Origin: a virus
Virus record (IMG/VR): IMGVR_UViG_3300046512_000131
Span: 1 to 31,649 of that record
DNA: 31,649 bases
Strand: one strand, 5' to 3'
Shown here: positions 1 to 6,682 of the stretch, one piece after another
Numbering within the stretch: the first letter of the stretch is position 1
Layout of the letters: the number at the start of each line of letters is the position of its first letter
Notes under the pieces: model-generated
Database searches by the model: none
What the model saw: only the letters and a program-made list of their open reading frames with translations
Told to the model about the DNA's origin: nothing
Position numbers and translations under genes: made by a program

Positions 1-198
1 CAGCTTCTTGGCGCTGAAGCCGATGTGCAGCCAGGCGCCCTTGGGGGTGTGCTTGAGAACGGCAATCGGCTGAACGATCAGCTCGGAGCTGGTGTAGGAG
101 TGGTCTCCATACTCGTCGGCGTTGGACCAGTGCCTGGCCTCGACCCGGAACCAATGAGGTTCCAGGACGGCCCGTAGATCGAGATCATCCTGGGTCAT
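1..198 (-). CDS. Hypothetical protein, partial (3' end outside window)
   Basis: The first 66 codons of a gene that runs off the left edge. The start ATG (198-196) overlaps the stop of the gene upstream in an ATGA arrangement, which supports translation. The visible part begins MTQDDLDLRAVLEPHW and contains aromatic and charged residues without a motif I recognise. It is the last visible gene of the long minus-strand operon. Confidence 0.75.
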   Translation of the reverse strand, partial: MTQDDLDLRAVLEPHWFRVEARHWSNADEYGDHSYTSSELIVQPIAVLKHTPKGAWLHIGFSAKKL

Positions 199-425
199 TG
201 GCTTCCCTTGCTGGGTTGTTGGGCGGCTCGATGGAAGGCCTTATAGGTCTCGTGCTCGGCCTTCAGACGGTCGGTTGTCCGATCGAGTATGGCTCGGAAG
301 GCTGCCTGGTCCTCCGGCGACAAGAATCCCGAAAGAGCGGACCAGGCCCAGCGCATCTGGCCCTGTTTCTGGTTCACGGAATGCGCCGACAGACTGACGG
401 GGTGAGTGTTGCGTCGCCGAGTCAC
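195..425 (-). CDS. Small hypothetical protein (76 aa, GTG start)
   Basis: The GTG start at 425 overlaps the TGA of the upstream gene as GTGA, and its own stop overlaps the next ATG, so it sits in a translationally coupled chain. The N-terminus is basic (VTRRRN). The C-terminal half, from SPEDQAAFRAILDR, is predicted to be helical and charged. An internal ATG (MRWAW) is a possible shorter start. No known family was recognised. Confidence 0.7.
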   Translation of the reverse strand: MTRRRNTHPVSLSAHSVNQKQGQMRWAWSALSGFLSPEDQAAFRAILDRTTDRLKAEHETYKAFHRAAQQPSKGSQ

Positions 426-754
426 GGCTTGCTGTCCTCGGACCGGTAGCCGAAGGGGTAGGCCTGCTCGATGGCCTGGCCGACGTGGCTCAAGGGTTTG
501 AAGCTGGAAAGGATGTCGATCTCGTGGATCCGCTTCATGCTTTCCACGAATCGGATCCAGTCGGCGTCTGGCGTGGCTGGATTGAGTTTGAAGCAATCCT
601 CGCAATGGGTGCCGGCCATCTGCTGTTCGGAGGTGCCGTGGACGTCCACGCCCAGCGAGGAGAAGCGACCCAGGCAAATGCCGTCGTAGTCGTTGACCCA
701 GACGGTTTTGCCGTCGGTCAGGACTTCTCGGTTGTTCTGGTGCATCGAGATCAT
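422..754 (-). CDS. Hypothetical protein (110 aa)
   Basis: The ATG at 754 overlaps the stop of the winged-helix gene (ATGA), with a GAGGAG Shine-Dalgarno about 8 bases upstream. The protein is acidic and mixed alpha/beta, with an HCEDC segment near the middle that could bind a metal, though a single Cys pair is weak evidence. I do not recognise the family. It lies downstream of int and the putative attP, so its linkage to the operon would change on integration. Confidence 0.8.
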   Translation of the reverse strand: MISMHQNNREVLTDGKTVWVNDYDGICLGRFSSLGVDVHGTSEQQMAGTHCEDCFKLNPATPDADWIRFVESMKRIHEIDILSSFKPLSHVGQAIEQAYPFGYRSEDSKP

Positions 755-1146
755 GTCGACGGCTCCTCAACGGTGGTCCACCATTTCGTGCCGACCTCGG
801 TGATGCAGTAGCCTGAGCCGGCCGTCTGGCCGTCTTCGTTCATCAAGCCCCGATGGTGGGCGACAAACCCCAAACGACGTAGGGCGCCCAGCGCACGACC
901 GACCTGTATGTTCGTCAGGCGTGCATCTTCCTCGATCGTTCGGCGGTAGAGGCAGACGTAGTCGTAGTCGTGCATGTTCCGCTGACCGTGGAATAGGATG
1001 CCCAGCACCTTCTTTTGGTGGGGCGTCAGCTCGTTGAGCCTCGCCTGAAGGCGCTCTTGCTTTTCCAGCTGGATCTCTCCGCGGAGCGTGTTCGCTCTCT
1101 GGACTAGCTGTCGCAGCTCATCCTGTTTCATGGATAGGGTTGCCAT
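751..1146 (-). CDS. Winged-helix DNA-binding protein candidate (131 aa)
   Basis: The N-terminal 40 residues are charged and predicted to form a coiled coil (MKQDELRQLVQRANTLRGE). They are followed by LTPHQKKVLGILFHG, then a helix-turn-helix-like stretch (RTIEEDARLTNIQVGRAL, about residues 69-86) and RLGFVAHHRG as the wing. This resembles MarR/replication-initiator type winged helices. I chose the ATG at 1146 because CGGAG lies just upstream; an in-frame upstream extension to 1182 would run into the repeat elements. It is the first gene after int and the putative attP. It could be a regulator, but no partner or operator is proven. Confidence 0.75.
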   Translation of the reverse strand: MATLSMKQDELRQLVQRANTLRGEIQLEKQERLQARLNELTPHQKKVLGILFHGQRNMHDYDYVCLYRRTIEEDARLTNIQVGRALGALRRLGFVAHHRGLMNEDGQTAGSGYCITEVGTKWWTTVEEPST

Positions 1147-1163
1147 GGGGATCTCCGATCCCG

Positions 1164-1184
1164 GGGACAATTCCAGGGACAATT
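1164..1184 (+). repeat. Pair of GGGACAATT repeats, left of putative attP
   Basis: Two direct copies of GGGACAATT at 1164-1172 and 1176-1184, spaced 12 bp. They have the same orientation as the two copies inside the 3' end of int. The spacing of about one helical turn is typical of protein-binding sites lined up on one DNA face. Confidence 0.7.
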
Positions 1185-1271
1185 AAGACGATTGATGATG
1201 CCTGGAGCCATACTCAGGCCCCGTATTCGTTGGGTTATTTATGGCTGAGGGCATCTTGGATCGTCTTCTGA

Positions 1272-1288
1272 GGAGGTTCAGGTCCTCC
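1272..1288 (+). other. T-arm-like hairpin inside putative attP
   Basis: GGAGG-TTCAGGT-CCTCC forms a 5 bp stem with a 7 base loop, the geometry of a tRNA T-arm. The loop starts TTC, but the position that is nearly always A58 is G. Integrases often use tRNA 3' ends as attachment sites, so this could be the att core. It is not a complete tRNA: no anticodon arm or acceptor is visible. It may simply be a hairpin. Confidence 0.3.
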
Positions 1289-1324
1289 AGTATACGTCCT
1301 AAACCCTCAATGAATTCAACTTAG

Positions 1325-2488
1325 TCAGCCAGTGCGGGGACAATTCGGGGACAATTGCTTGGGCGCGTACAGCTCAGCGAGCTTCGCAGCCTCCCGGCCT
1401 TTGTCTCCGCTGTCGATCCACTTCGAGTAGGTCTGGAAGAGCATGGCAGTGGTCGAGTGGCCCATCTGCCTGGCGATGTAGGCCGGGTTTATCCCGCCCA
1501 TCAGGGCCGTGGTGGCATAGGTGTGCCTGGTCTGGACAGCACCCCGGAGCCGGATGTCCAGTCGCTTCAGGGTAGGCGTGAAATAGACCTCTCGCTGGTT
1601 CCGCTCGGAGGCCCAGATCTTCTTCGTGTCCGGGTTCCAGAAGATCGGGTGATCCAGGCCCTTCATGAAGGTGGCCGGCTTCATCGCAACCAAGGCAGCG
1701 ACAGCACGAGGCGTCAGGTCGACGTCCCGGATCGTGCTCGTCTTGGTTCCCTTTTCCCGACCGTAGGTCTTGGCGGCGTCGATCCGCAGCTGATTGGTGG
1801 CCCAGTCGACCTTGCCCCACTTGACTATGATCTGCTCGCTGGGGCGAAGGCCGGTGCAGAAAGCGAACTCGAAATAGGCCCAGACCTCGACAGGCTGGCG
1901 CTGCTTCATGTCCGCCAGGATCCGTTCCATCTCGTCGACGGTGAACGGATCGGGGGTGGGCTTCTGGTGCTTTAGGTTCTTGATCTTGTCAGCCGGGCTG
2001 TTGGCGATCAGCTGATCATCGACAGCGGCTTCCAGGACGGCCCGAAGAGGGACCAGGTCGTTGTTGATCGTCTTGCCGGAGACGGACTTTGCCCGCTCGG
2101 CGATGACGGTCTTGATGTGGGACTGACGGACGTCTTCGATCGCTCTCTCACCCAGGGCAGGGACCCAGATTTTGTTGATCGAGCTCTGGTAGTGGAGGAA
2201 CGTGCCGTGCTCAACGGTCAGGGTGGCCAGCCAGTCTTTGGCGAAGGTCTTGAACGGGGTTCGACCTGTGACCTTGCCGTTGGCCTTCGCTTCGAAGAAG
2301 TCTTCACGACGATAGACCCCGGCCTCCATGGCGCCAGAAATCCGGGCCATCAGTCGGTTGGCGGCCTTCATGTTGGCTGGCGTCGGAGCCAGGTCGAGCG
2401 TTTCGGTCTGCCGTTCACCCAGGTGGGTGAACTTCAGCCTTATGCTGCTCGCCCTTGCTTCGACGGTTCCAGTTGACCTTCGACCCAC
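1325..2488 (-). CDS. int: Tyrosine site-specific integrase with DUF3596-type arm-binding domain
   Basis: Catalyses site-specific recombination between attP and a host attB. The N-terminal 65 residues (GTVEARASSIRLKF, then LDLAPTPANMKAANRL) match the DUF3596 arm-binding domain of lambda-type integrases. Residues about 78-165 form the core-binding SAM-like domain, and 180-360 the catalytic domain. The catalytic residues are visible: R215 (TGLRPSE), a Lys near 249, R321 (QTRHTYAT), H344 (QMGHS) and the nucleophile Y354 (FQTYSKW). The first His of the HxxR box is replaced by Val318; related integrases also vary there. Length 387 aa is normal. The start is GTG at 2488, inside the excisionase gene, with GGGG upstream. 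The last codons cover two GGGACAATT repeats. No disruption is seen. An integrase is unexpected in an N4-like genome. Confidence 0.95.
   Translation of the reverse strand: MGRRSTGTVEARASSIRLKFTHLGERQTETLDLAPTPANMKAANRLMARISGAMEAGVYRREDFFEAKANGKVTGRTPFKTFAKDWLATLTVEHGTFLHYQSSINKIWVPALGERAIEDVRQSHIKTVIAERAKSVSGKTINNDLVPLRAVLEAAVDDQLIANSPADKIKNLKHQKPTPDPFTVDEMERILADMKQRQPVEVWAYFEFAFCTGLRPSEQIIVKWGKVDWATNQLRIDAAKTYGREKGTKTSTIRDVDLTPRAVAALVAMKPATFMKGLDHPIFWNPDTKKIWASERNQREVYFTPTLKRLDIRLRGAVQTRHTYATTALMGGINPAYIARQMGHSTTAMLFQTYSKWIDSGDKGREAAKLAELYAPKQLSPNCPRTG
1337..1356 (+). repeat. Pair of GGGACAATT repeats in the 3' end of int
   Basis: Copies at 1337-1345 and 1348-1356, spaced 11 bp, in the same orientation as the pair at 1164-1184. 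They lie within the last codons of int, outside its catalytic domain. Probable integrase arm-type or accessory-factor binding sites. Confidence 0.7.
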
Positions 2489-2649
2489 TTCTCAACCCCT
2501 ACCGTGTCGATCATGATGCGCCCGTCGGGCGCCTTCTTGTACTGGCGATTTTCGAGCCAGACGCCCCTCTGGATCTTGTTCCGGATAGCGTCGGGGCTAT
2601 AGCCGCTATCGGCCGCGAACTTGTCAACGGTGACGTATTTCAGGCTCAT
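2440..2649 (-). CDS. xis: Excisionase-like small DNA-binding protein
   Basis: A 69 aa protein with the pattern of Xis-type proteins paired with DUF3596 integrases: YVTVDKFAADSGYS (first helix and turn), AIRNKIQRGVW (recognition helix), KAPDGRIMIDTVGVEKWVE (wing and last helix). Such proteins bend attP/attL/attR DNA and bias integrase toward excision. The gene overlaps the start of int by 49 bp, so the two should be made together. The ATG overlaps the upstream stop (ATGA). Assignment rests on the pattern and on the position next to int. Confidence 0.82.
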   Translation of the reverse strand: MSLKYVTVDKFAADSGYSPDAIRNKIQRGVWLENRQYKKAPDGRIMIDTVGVEKWVEGQLEPSKQGRAA

Positions 2650-2933
2650 TGGCCGACCACCTTGAGCTTGGACTTGGCCTTAGTCAGCGGCTTGGTAGCT
2701 GCTGGCTGGACCCACTTGGGATCTCGATCGATGCAGGTGACGTTGGGCCCTTCCACATCTAGCCAGGAGATGTTGGGCTTTGAGGTTCCGTTGCCCTTCA
2801 TCAGCTCGACGTAGCTGCCTTTGCCGACTTCGGCGTAGATTTTGGATCCCCGCCGCAAGATCGTGTTTTGCGTATAAGTGCCGTTAATCCGAAGGATCAC
2901 AGCACCTTCGTCGATGACGTGGAAGAGGTCCAT
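2646..2933 (-). CDS. Hypothetical protein (95 aa)
   Basis: Beta-rich in the first 60 residues (VILRINGTYTQNTILRRGSK), with a lysine-rich tail (TKPLTKAKSKLKVV). AGGTAG lies upstream of the ATG. The stop overlaps the excisionase start, so it is coupled to the integration genes. The family was not recognised. The basic tail would suit nucleic-acid contact, but that is only a guess. Confidence 0.8.
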   Translation of the reverse strand: MDLFHVIDEGAVILRINGTYTQNTILRRGSKIYAEVGKGSYVELMKGNGTSKPNISWLDVEGPNVTCIDRDPKWVQPAATKPLTKAKSKLKVVGQ

Positions 2934-2994
2934 CGGTCTACCTGTCTTGTTGACTCAAGCCCCTGGCCCTTTGGGCTCTGCGGAGCGGGGTGGA

Positions 2995-3013
2995 TCGCTG
3001 CTTCAGGCAGCGA
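2995..3013. other. Hairpin in the gap before the xis-int cluster
   Basis: Perfect 7 bp inverted repeat TCGCTGC/GCAGCGA with a 5 base loop, just after the stop at 3020. No U-run follows on the minus strand, so it is not a standard intrinsic terminator. It could be an mRNA-processing or stability element. Confidence 0.4.
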
Positions 3014-3019
3014 GATGGG

Positions 3020-3250
3020 TTAGTCGGCGTCGTTGCTGCACAGAGAGCAGGGAACCTCGGTGACGGTCCCGTGACCAGAGGAAATTTCCTCGATCTTGCT
3101 TCCGCCGCAGACCTCGCAGTCGGGCTCCGGACACGCACCGTTAGTGTGGTCCATGAACGGAGCGCTGCAGTTGGCGCACCAGTCAGAAACGTTCTTCCCG
3201 GCATTGCCCTCAGCATGGGCTTTCGGATCTCTGGCGAGGAAATGGGTCAT
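3020..3250 (-). CDS. Small Cys-rich, probable zinc-binding protein (76 aa)
   Basis: Cysteines are arranged as CANC, then ACPEPDCEVCGG and a late PCSLC. That gives three to four pairs able to form one or two zinc ribbons. The start ATG overlaps the upstream stop as TAATG. Small zinc-ribbon proteins of this kind are common in phage early operons and mostly uncharacterised; some bind host polymerase or nucleases. No specific target can be named. Confidence 0.8.
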   Translation of the reverse strand: MTHFLARDPKAHAEGNAGKNVSDWCANCSAPFMDHTNGACPEPDCEVCGGSKIEEISSGHGTVTEVPCSLCSNDAD

Positions 3251-3525
3251 TACTCGCCGTCCTCGGCATCCAGAAGCTGCCGTTCCAGGTCCGTGGCCGA
3301 GGCCAGGTCCTCTTCCTCGGCTTCTTCGACGTCGTTGACGTCCCAGTCTTCAAGCTCGTTGTCGAAGTTACCCGGGCCGGCGTCGTCGGGGCAGTTGTTG
3401 TTGGCCTCGTCTGCCAGCTTGTTGCCGATTTCCTCGGCCTGGGCTTCGTTGTCGGCTTCGATGAACCGGGTGAATCGATCCCAGTTGACGACCTTTCGGT
3501 CGATGTTGACCTTGAAAACGGGCAT
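3250..3525 (-). CDS. Acidic small protein (91 aa)
   Basis: The N-terminal half looks like a small alpha/beta domain (MPVFKVNIDRKVVNWDRF, then a helix rich in Ala and Glu). From about residue 50 it is extremely acidic (ELEDWDVNDVEEAEEEDLA). Acidic tails can mimic DNA or contact basic partners. The ATG overlaps the upstream TGA (TGATG). No family recognised. Confidence 0.8.
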   Translation of the reverse strand: MPVFKVNIDRKVVNWDRFTRFIEADNEAQAEEIGNKLADEANNNCPDDAGPGNFDNELEDWDVNDVEEAEEEDLASATDLERQLLDAEDGE

Positions 3526-3965
3526 CAGGGGGTGCCTCCTTGCAGGCGGAGCTCTTGGCAGGCCCGTTCATGTTGATCCGTCGCCGCCTCCAGTTCAGCC
3601 TTGGTCCAGGCGAAGCGAGCTTCGGCGCAGGCCAGAAAGGTCGGCCCGCGCCACACAGGCCTGGTGTCTTCCATGCTGGTCCAGCCGGCCGAAGCGAAAC
3701 GAGTAGCGACCGTGTCCAACATCTTCTCGAAATCGTCGGGCCAGGACGAGGTGACGTCTGCGTCGATCGAGTAGATGAACTCGCCGTTTTCCACGGAGAG
3801 GTGGATGTGGCCGTGTTGAGACTCCTCGAAGCAAGTCGCCCCGTCCTCGACGACGTCATCCGGCCAGCCTGGTCCAGCGACGTAGAGGTCGAAGATGTCG
3901 TTGAATTTGGTTCCGTCCTTCAGGGGGGCGGAGCCGTCGTAGTGAGCTTCAGCGCCCATTTTCAT
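3525..3965 (-). CDS. Hypothetical protein (146 aa)
   Basis: Soluble acidic protein with many aromatic residues, for example DLYVAGPGWPDD, HGHIHLSVENGEFIYSID and PVWRGPTFLACAEARF. The HGHIHLS stretch is the only conspicuous local feature. The start overlaps the stop of the upstream 46 aa gene (ATGA), and its own stop overlaps the next start. No known domain recognised. Confidence 0.82.
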   Translation of the reverse strand: MKMGAEAHYDGSAPLKDGTKFNDIFDLYVAGPGWPDDVVEDGATCFEESQHGHIHLSVENGEFIYSIDADVTSSWPDDFEKMLDTVATRFASAGWTSMEDTRPVWRGPTFLACAEARFAWTKAELEAATDQHERACQELRLQGGTP

Positions 3966-4102
3966 TCCTCGTCGGGCAGTTCCCGAATGCGTTGGGCGGC
4001 TTCCTCCAGGACATTGATGTCGTGAGAGTTGAAGCCGTTGGTCTTCAGGACCTGGTCGATCGCCTCAGCCAGCGCCTTGTTGGAGGTGCTGGCTCCGATC
4101 AT
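3962..4102 (-). CDS. Very small hypothetical protein (46 aa)
   Basis: Codes MIGASTSNKALAEAIDQV and onward, ending ELPDEE. It starts with an ATG overlapping the upstream TGA and ends overlapping the next ATG. These overlaps on both sides and the amphipathic helical sequence support a real gene. It looks like two helices. Function unknown. Confidence 0.72.
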   Translation of the reverse strand: MIGASTSNKALAEAIDQVLKTNGFNSHDINVLEEAAQRIRELPDEE

Positions 4103-4380
4103 TCGGAAGTGTCCTTGGGTGCCGGCGCCGGCTCATAGCTGTCGAGCAGTTCGCGAAGGTCCCGACGGGCCACCGGATTGGCCAGCACCTGGCTCAAGGC
4201 GAAGGCGAAACGCTTGGGGTGACCGTCGATGGCGCCGGTCATTTGAATGGAGCGTCGGCCGGCAGCGATCTGGGACAGAGCATTGCCCGTGGCCGTCATC
4301 GTGATCTGATTGTAGGCCAGCCTGCTGGCCTCGGAACCTGCTTTCATGAGAGCAGGGAATGCTTCTGGACGCTTAGGCAT
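4099..4380 (-). CDS. Hypothetical protein (93 aa)
   Basis: Alpha-helical, slightly basic protein with a proline-rich C-terminus (SYEPAPAPKDTSE). A GAGGA Shine-Dalgarno lies before the ATG, preceded by the recurrent ATCCTGAGGA leader. It is the first gene after the 230 bp gap with the long hairpin, so it may start a sub-operon that includes xis and int. No family recognised. Confidence 0.78.
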   Translation of the reverse strand: MPKRPEAFPALMKAGSEASRLAYNQITMTATGNALSQIAAGRRSIQMTGAIDGHPKRFAFALSQVLANPVARRDLRELLDSYEPAPAPKDTSE

Positions 4381-4463
4381 GGCTCATCCTCAGGATTGCG
4401 CCCGAGCAGCCGTGAATACGGCAGCATTCTGGCGGCGTTGATTAGGACTACAATGTGAGGGAA

Positions 4464-4513
4464 CCGGCCTCTCCTCTTCTGCCCGGGGGGTGTGGCGAAG
4501 AAGGAGAGACCGG
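4464..4513 (-). terminator. Long imperfect inverted repeat, terminator-like
   Basis: CCGGCCTCTCCTCTTC (4464-4479) pairs with GAAGAAGGAGAGACCGG (4497-4513) with one bulge and one mismatch; the loop is 17 bases. On the minus strand the stem is followed by TTCCCTC, only a weak U-tract. It lies in the gap 4381-4610 after the deaminase gene. Most likely a terminator; an operator is possible. I see no gene and no convincing promoter in the rest of that gap. Confidence 0.5.
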
Positions 4514-4610
4514 AGGGGGCGTCGCAACGCGCAGACGTTACTGACGTTCCCTTGTCACACTAGAAACTGATTTGGTCCAAGCGAATTCGTCGCTACTGCG
4601 ACAGATTTAC

Positions 4611-5111
4611 TCAGGCAGCGATTGCCTCGACCGGCAGATCTCCTTGGTTCTGATATTTACCCTCGTAGGTGGCAGGACATGACGTCCTGTGGAACACCAC
4701 TTGGGCTATGCCCGAACCAGCAGGGATCAATAGCTTTCCGGACCCGTGATAGACCAATTCCAGGGTCAGAAATCCTTTCCACCCTGGCTCGATCACCGTG
4801 TTGAAGACGGAAAGACCACGCCTTGCCCAGGTCGACTTGTCGTGGACGATGCCCACCAGGTCGTTAGGCATATCGAACTCCTCCATGGCCGAAGCGATGG
4901 TGAAGCGGCCATGCCTGGTCTGGCTGGGGCCGGCAGGATCTCGGACGGTGACCACGTTGAGGTGCGGATCGAACGTCACTTCCTGCTTGAGCCGGATGTC
5001 GTATCCGACCTCGGCCAGGCCGTGGGAGACCCCTTGGTAGCGGGTCTTGGTGTCGAGCATGTCCCGAATCGGGGATGCCATGAGCAGATCGTCGCCGTTG
5101 ATGACCATCAT
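4611..5111 (-). CDS. dcd: dCTP deaminase / dUTPase superfamily protein
   Basis: Probably deaminates dCTP to dUTP, or hydrolyses dUTP, to supply thymidylate precursors for phage DNA. Visible signatures of the trimeric dUTPase/Dcd fold: DIRL near residue 38, HDKSTWARRGLSV (90-102), the VIEPGWKGFLTLEL strand pair with a candidate catalytic Glu108, IPAGSGIAQVVF (129-140), and the C-terminal GKYQNQ (151-156), which is typical of dCTP deaminases and closes over the substrate. Length 166 aa is slightly short of bacterial Dcd. The ATG at 5111 overlaps the upstream stop; ATG 5108 is an alternative. Confidence 0.88.
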   Translation of the reverse strand: MMVINGDDLLMASPIRDMLDTKTRYQGVSHGLAEVGYDIRLKQEVTFDPHLNVVTVRDPAGPSQTRHGRFTIASAMEEFDMPNDLVGIVHDKSTWARRGLSVFNTVIEPGWKGFLTLELVYHGSGKLLIPAGSGIAQVVFHRTSCPATYEGKYQNQGDLPVEAIAA

Positions 5112-5290
5112 TCAAAATCCCACTTGGGCATGTCCATGGACCGGCACTCTTCCAGAGTGAACCTGAAGGACATGCCGTCCTTGGTGACGTATTTGGCACC
5201 GCCTCCAGGGAAGGCCTGACCGGAGATGACGGGGTGCTGCTGGTTCCATTCCAGGAAGGTCTGGACGTTCGCGGTTTGCTTTTTGTCCAT
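5108..5290 (-). CDS. Small hypothetical protein (60 aa)
   Basis: Begins MDKKQTANVQTFLEWNQQHP and ends in an acidic-aromatic stretch (MDMPKWDFE). The ATG at 5290 overlaps the upstream stop in TGATG, which is why I prefer it to a longer in-frame start at 5374. Its stop overlaps the deaminase start. No family recognised. Confidence 0.75.
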   Translation of the reverse strand: MDKKQTANVQTFLEWNQQHPVISGQAFPGGGAKYVTKDGMSFRFTLEECRSMDMPKWDFE

Positions 5291-5487
5291 CAGGAGTCGC
5301 AAGCCTTCTTCAGTCGGTCGATCTCCGCTTGTGGAGCATACGACGCCAGGGAAACGAGGCGCTCCAGGAGCCAAGGAGACACCAGGGCGGAGCCCTTCCA
5401 GGTGTGTTCGATCCCGCCACTCCAGCAGGCCTGCTCTTCAACCAGGTCGCGGACCTGGTTGACTTTGGTGAGCTTGGTTCGAGCCAT
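5290..5487 (-). CDS. Small hypothetical protein (65 aa)
   Basis: Starts MARTKLTKVNQVRDLVEE, two bases after the vWA gene stop. The in-frame extension up to 5598 lies inside the vWA gene and is not needed. Helical, with a tryptophan-rich middle (CWSGGIEHTWKGS). Function unknown; it is coupled to the AAA/vWA pair by position only. Confidence 0.75.
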   Translation of the reverse strand: MARTKLTKVNQVRDLVEEQACWSGGIEHTWKGSALVSPWLLERLVSLASYAPQAEIDRLKKACDS

Positions 5488-5489
5488 GG

Positions 5490-6680
5490 TCAGGCCTTGA
5501 TGTGGATGATGTCGCCGAACGGCACGGAGGCCGATCGATTGGCGATAGCGACCCAGATGGTGGGCACCTTTATGGGGAGCTTCTGCATAGGGACGCATTG
5601 AAGGTCCGAGAAGATGATCGCCGCGGTGGGCTTGTTCTGGATCATGTGATCCCGAACCGGACCCAGATGGGTTCCGCCTCGTCCGATGACGACCAGCTCA
5701 TCGAAGGGGTCTTCTTCGAGGAAGGTCTTCTCCCAGGTGATCCGGGTGTCGAACTGGACCAGGGTAAGCTTCCGAGGCTGGTAGGTGTCCTTGATGAACT
5801 TCACCTCGGAATTGAACCGAATGACCTGGGCGTCGGAGACCGAGCCAGAGACGTCCAGGTAGTAGATCAGGTGCTCCAGTCGGCCCTGGTCTTCGATCTC
5901 GCCCGGCAGGTAGACGTCGTTGTAGCGACGGTCCCTGACCTGCCACGAGAAGTCGTGCTCGATCAGGTCCTGGAAGAACCGGTGCAGCGCCGTCTCCCAA
6001 GGGATGATGGGCGCCAGGAAGGTCTTCAGGGTCTTTTCGACCTCCCCCGGGATCGAGCCAGCCTGGCCTGTCATCCGAGCGCTGTGGGCGGCCTGGATGA
6101 CGTTGTTGATGGCTTGCTGCTGCTGACCGTTGGAGGGCGCCTGCATGTCGCATTGGGGCAGGGGCTTGCCGTCGGGAGTGACGGTGCCTTTGCCGGTGGC
6201 CCCGAAGGGGTTGTTGCAGGGCGGATGGAGCTTCTTCGCGCAGATCTGGTCGTAGATCTCCTCGGCCGATTGCTGGCCGAAGGACTGGTCCTTCCAGCAG
6301 CTCTCTATGCCTTCGAACGAGTAGCCCTCGTTCTCCAGCATGTTGTTTATGACGATGTCGCAGGCCCAGTTGAACGTCAGGTGGTCTCGATCACCCTTCC
6401 GCAGCATGTGCAGAAAGGCGACGTGCCACAGCTCGTGCATGAGGACGGTCTTGCGGGTATCAGCCGTCAGTTGGAGGAAGAAATGGGGGTTCCAGTAGAA
6501 GTTGACCCCGTCTGTAGCGGCGGTGTCGATGTCCTCAACCCACATGAAGTTGAGGTAACACATCAAAGCACCGAGAAAGCCGGCGTTCTTATCCCGGAAG
6601 ACGTGGGACTTGGTGCGATCCAGCTCCAAATTGAGCAGGTCCAGATCGATCTCTGTGGGCTCAATGGGAGCTGGAAGCAT
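5490..6680 (-). CDS. vWA-domain protein with HExxH metallopeptidase-like N-domain (N4 gp25 position)
   Basis: Two-part protein of the DUF2201/VWA-like family. The N-terminal half has a zinc-metallopeptidase signature HELWH (82-86) followed by VAFLHMLR. The C-terminal half is a von Willebrand A domain with a MIDAS motif DVSGS (276-280), preceded by LIYYL, and later strands FDTRITWE and AAIIFSDLQC. Such proteins work with a MoxR-type AAA ATPase, encoded here directly upstream with a 2-base gap. N4 has the same AAA-vWA pair (gp24/gp25). The pair is presumed to remodel or chaperone a partner; the substrate in phage is not known to me. Whether the HExxH site is active cannot be judged. Confidence 0.9.
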   Translation of the reverse strand: MLPAPIEPTEIDLDLLNLELDRTKSHVFRDKNAGFLGALMCYLNFMWVEDIDTAATDGVNFYWNPHFFLQLTADTRKTVLMHELWHVAFLHMLRKGDRDHLTFNWACDIVINNMLENEGYSFEGIESCWKDQSFGQQSAEEIYDQICAKKLHPPCNNPFGATGKGTVTPDGKPLPQCDMQAPSNGQQQQAINNVIQAAHSARMTGQAGSIPGEVEKTLKTFLAPIIPWETALHRFFQDLIEHDFSWQVRDRRYNDVYLPGEIEDQGRLEHLIYYLDVSGSVSDAQVIRFNSEVKFIKDTYQPRKLTLVQFDTRITWEKTFLEEDPFDELVVIGRGGTHLGPVRDHMIQNKPTAAIIFSDLQCVPMQKLPIKVPTIWVAIANRSASVPFGDIIHIKA

Positions 6681-6682
6681 CG

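Larger units (their letters stand above)
1164..1356. other. Putative phage attachment site (attP) region
   Basis: This region lies between the integrase stop and the next gene, the usual place for attP. Pairs of identical 9-mers at both edges (1164-1184 and 1337-1356) resemble integrase arm-type sites. They flank about 150 bp that contains an imperfect tRNA T-arm-like hairpin (1272-1288). The exact core cannot be set without the host junctions. Confidence 0.5.

Noticed and set aside
195-770. 191-codon minus-strand frame
   Set aside because: Only its last 76 codons are a real gene (425-195). The upstream part is Arg/Pro-rich and overlaps the better 110 aa gene in another frame.
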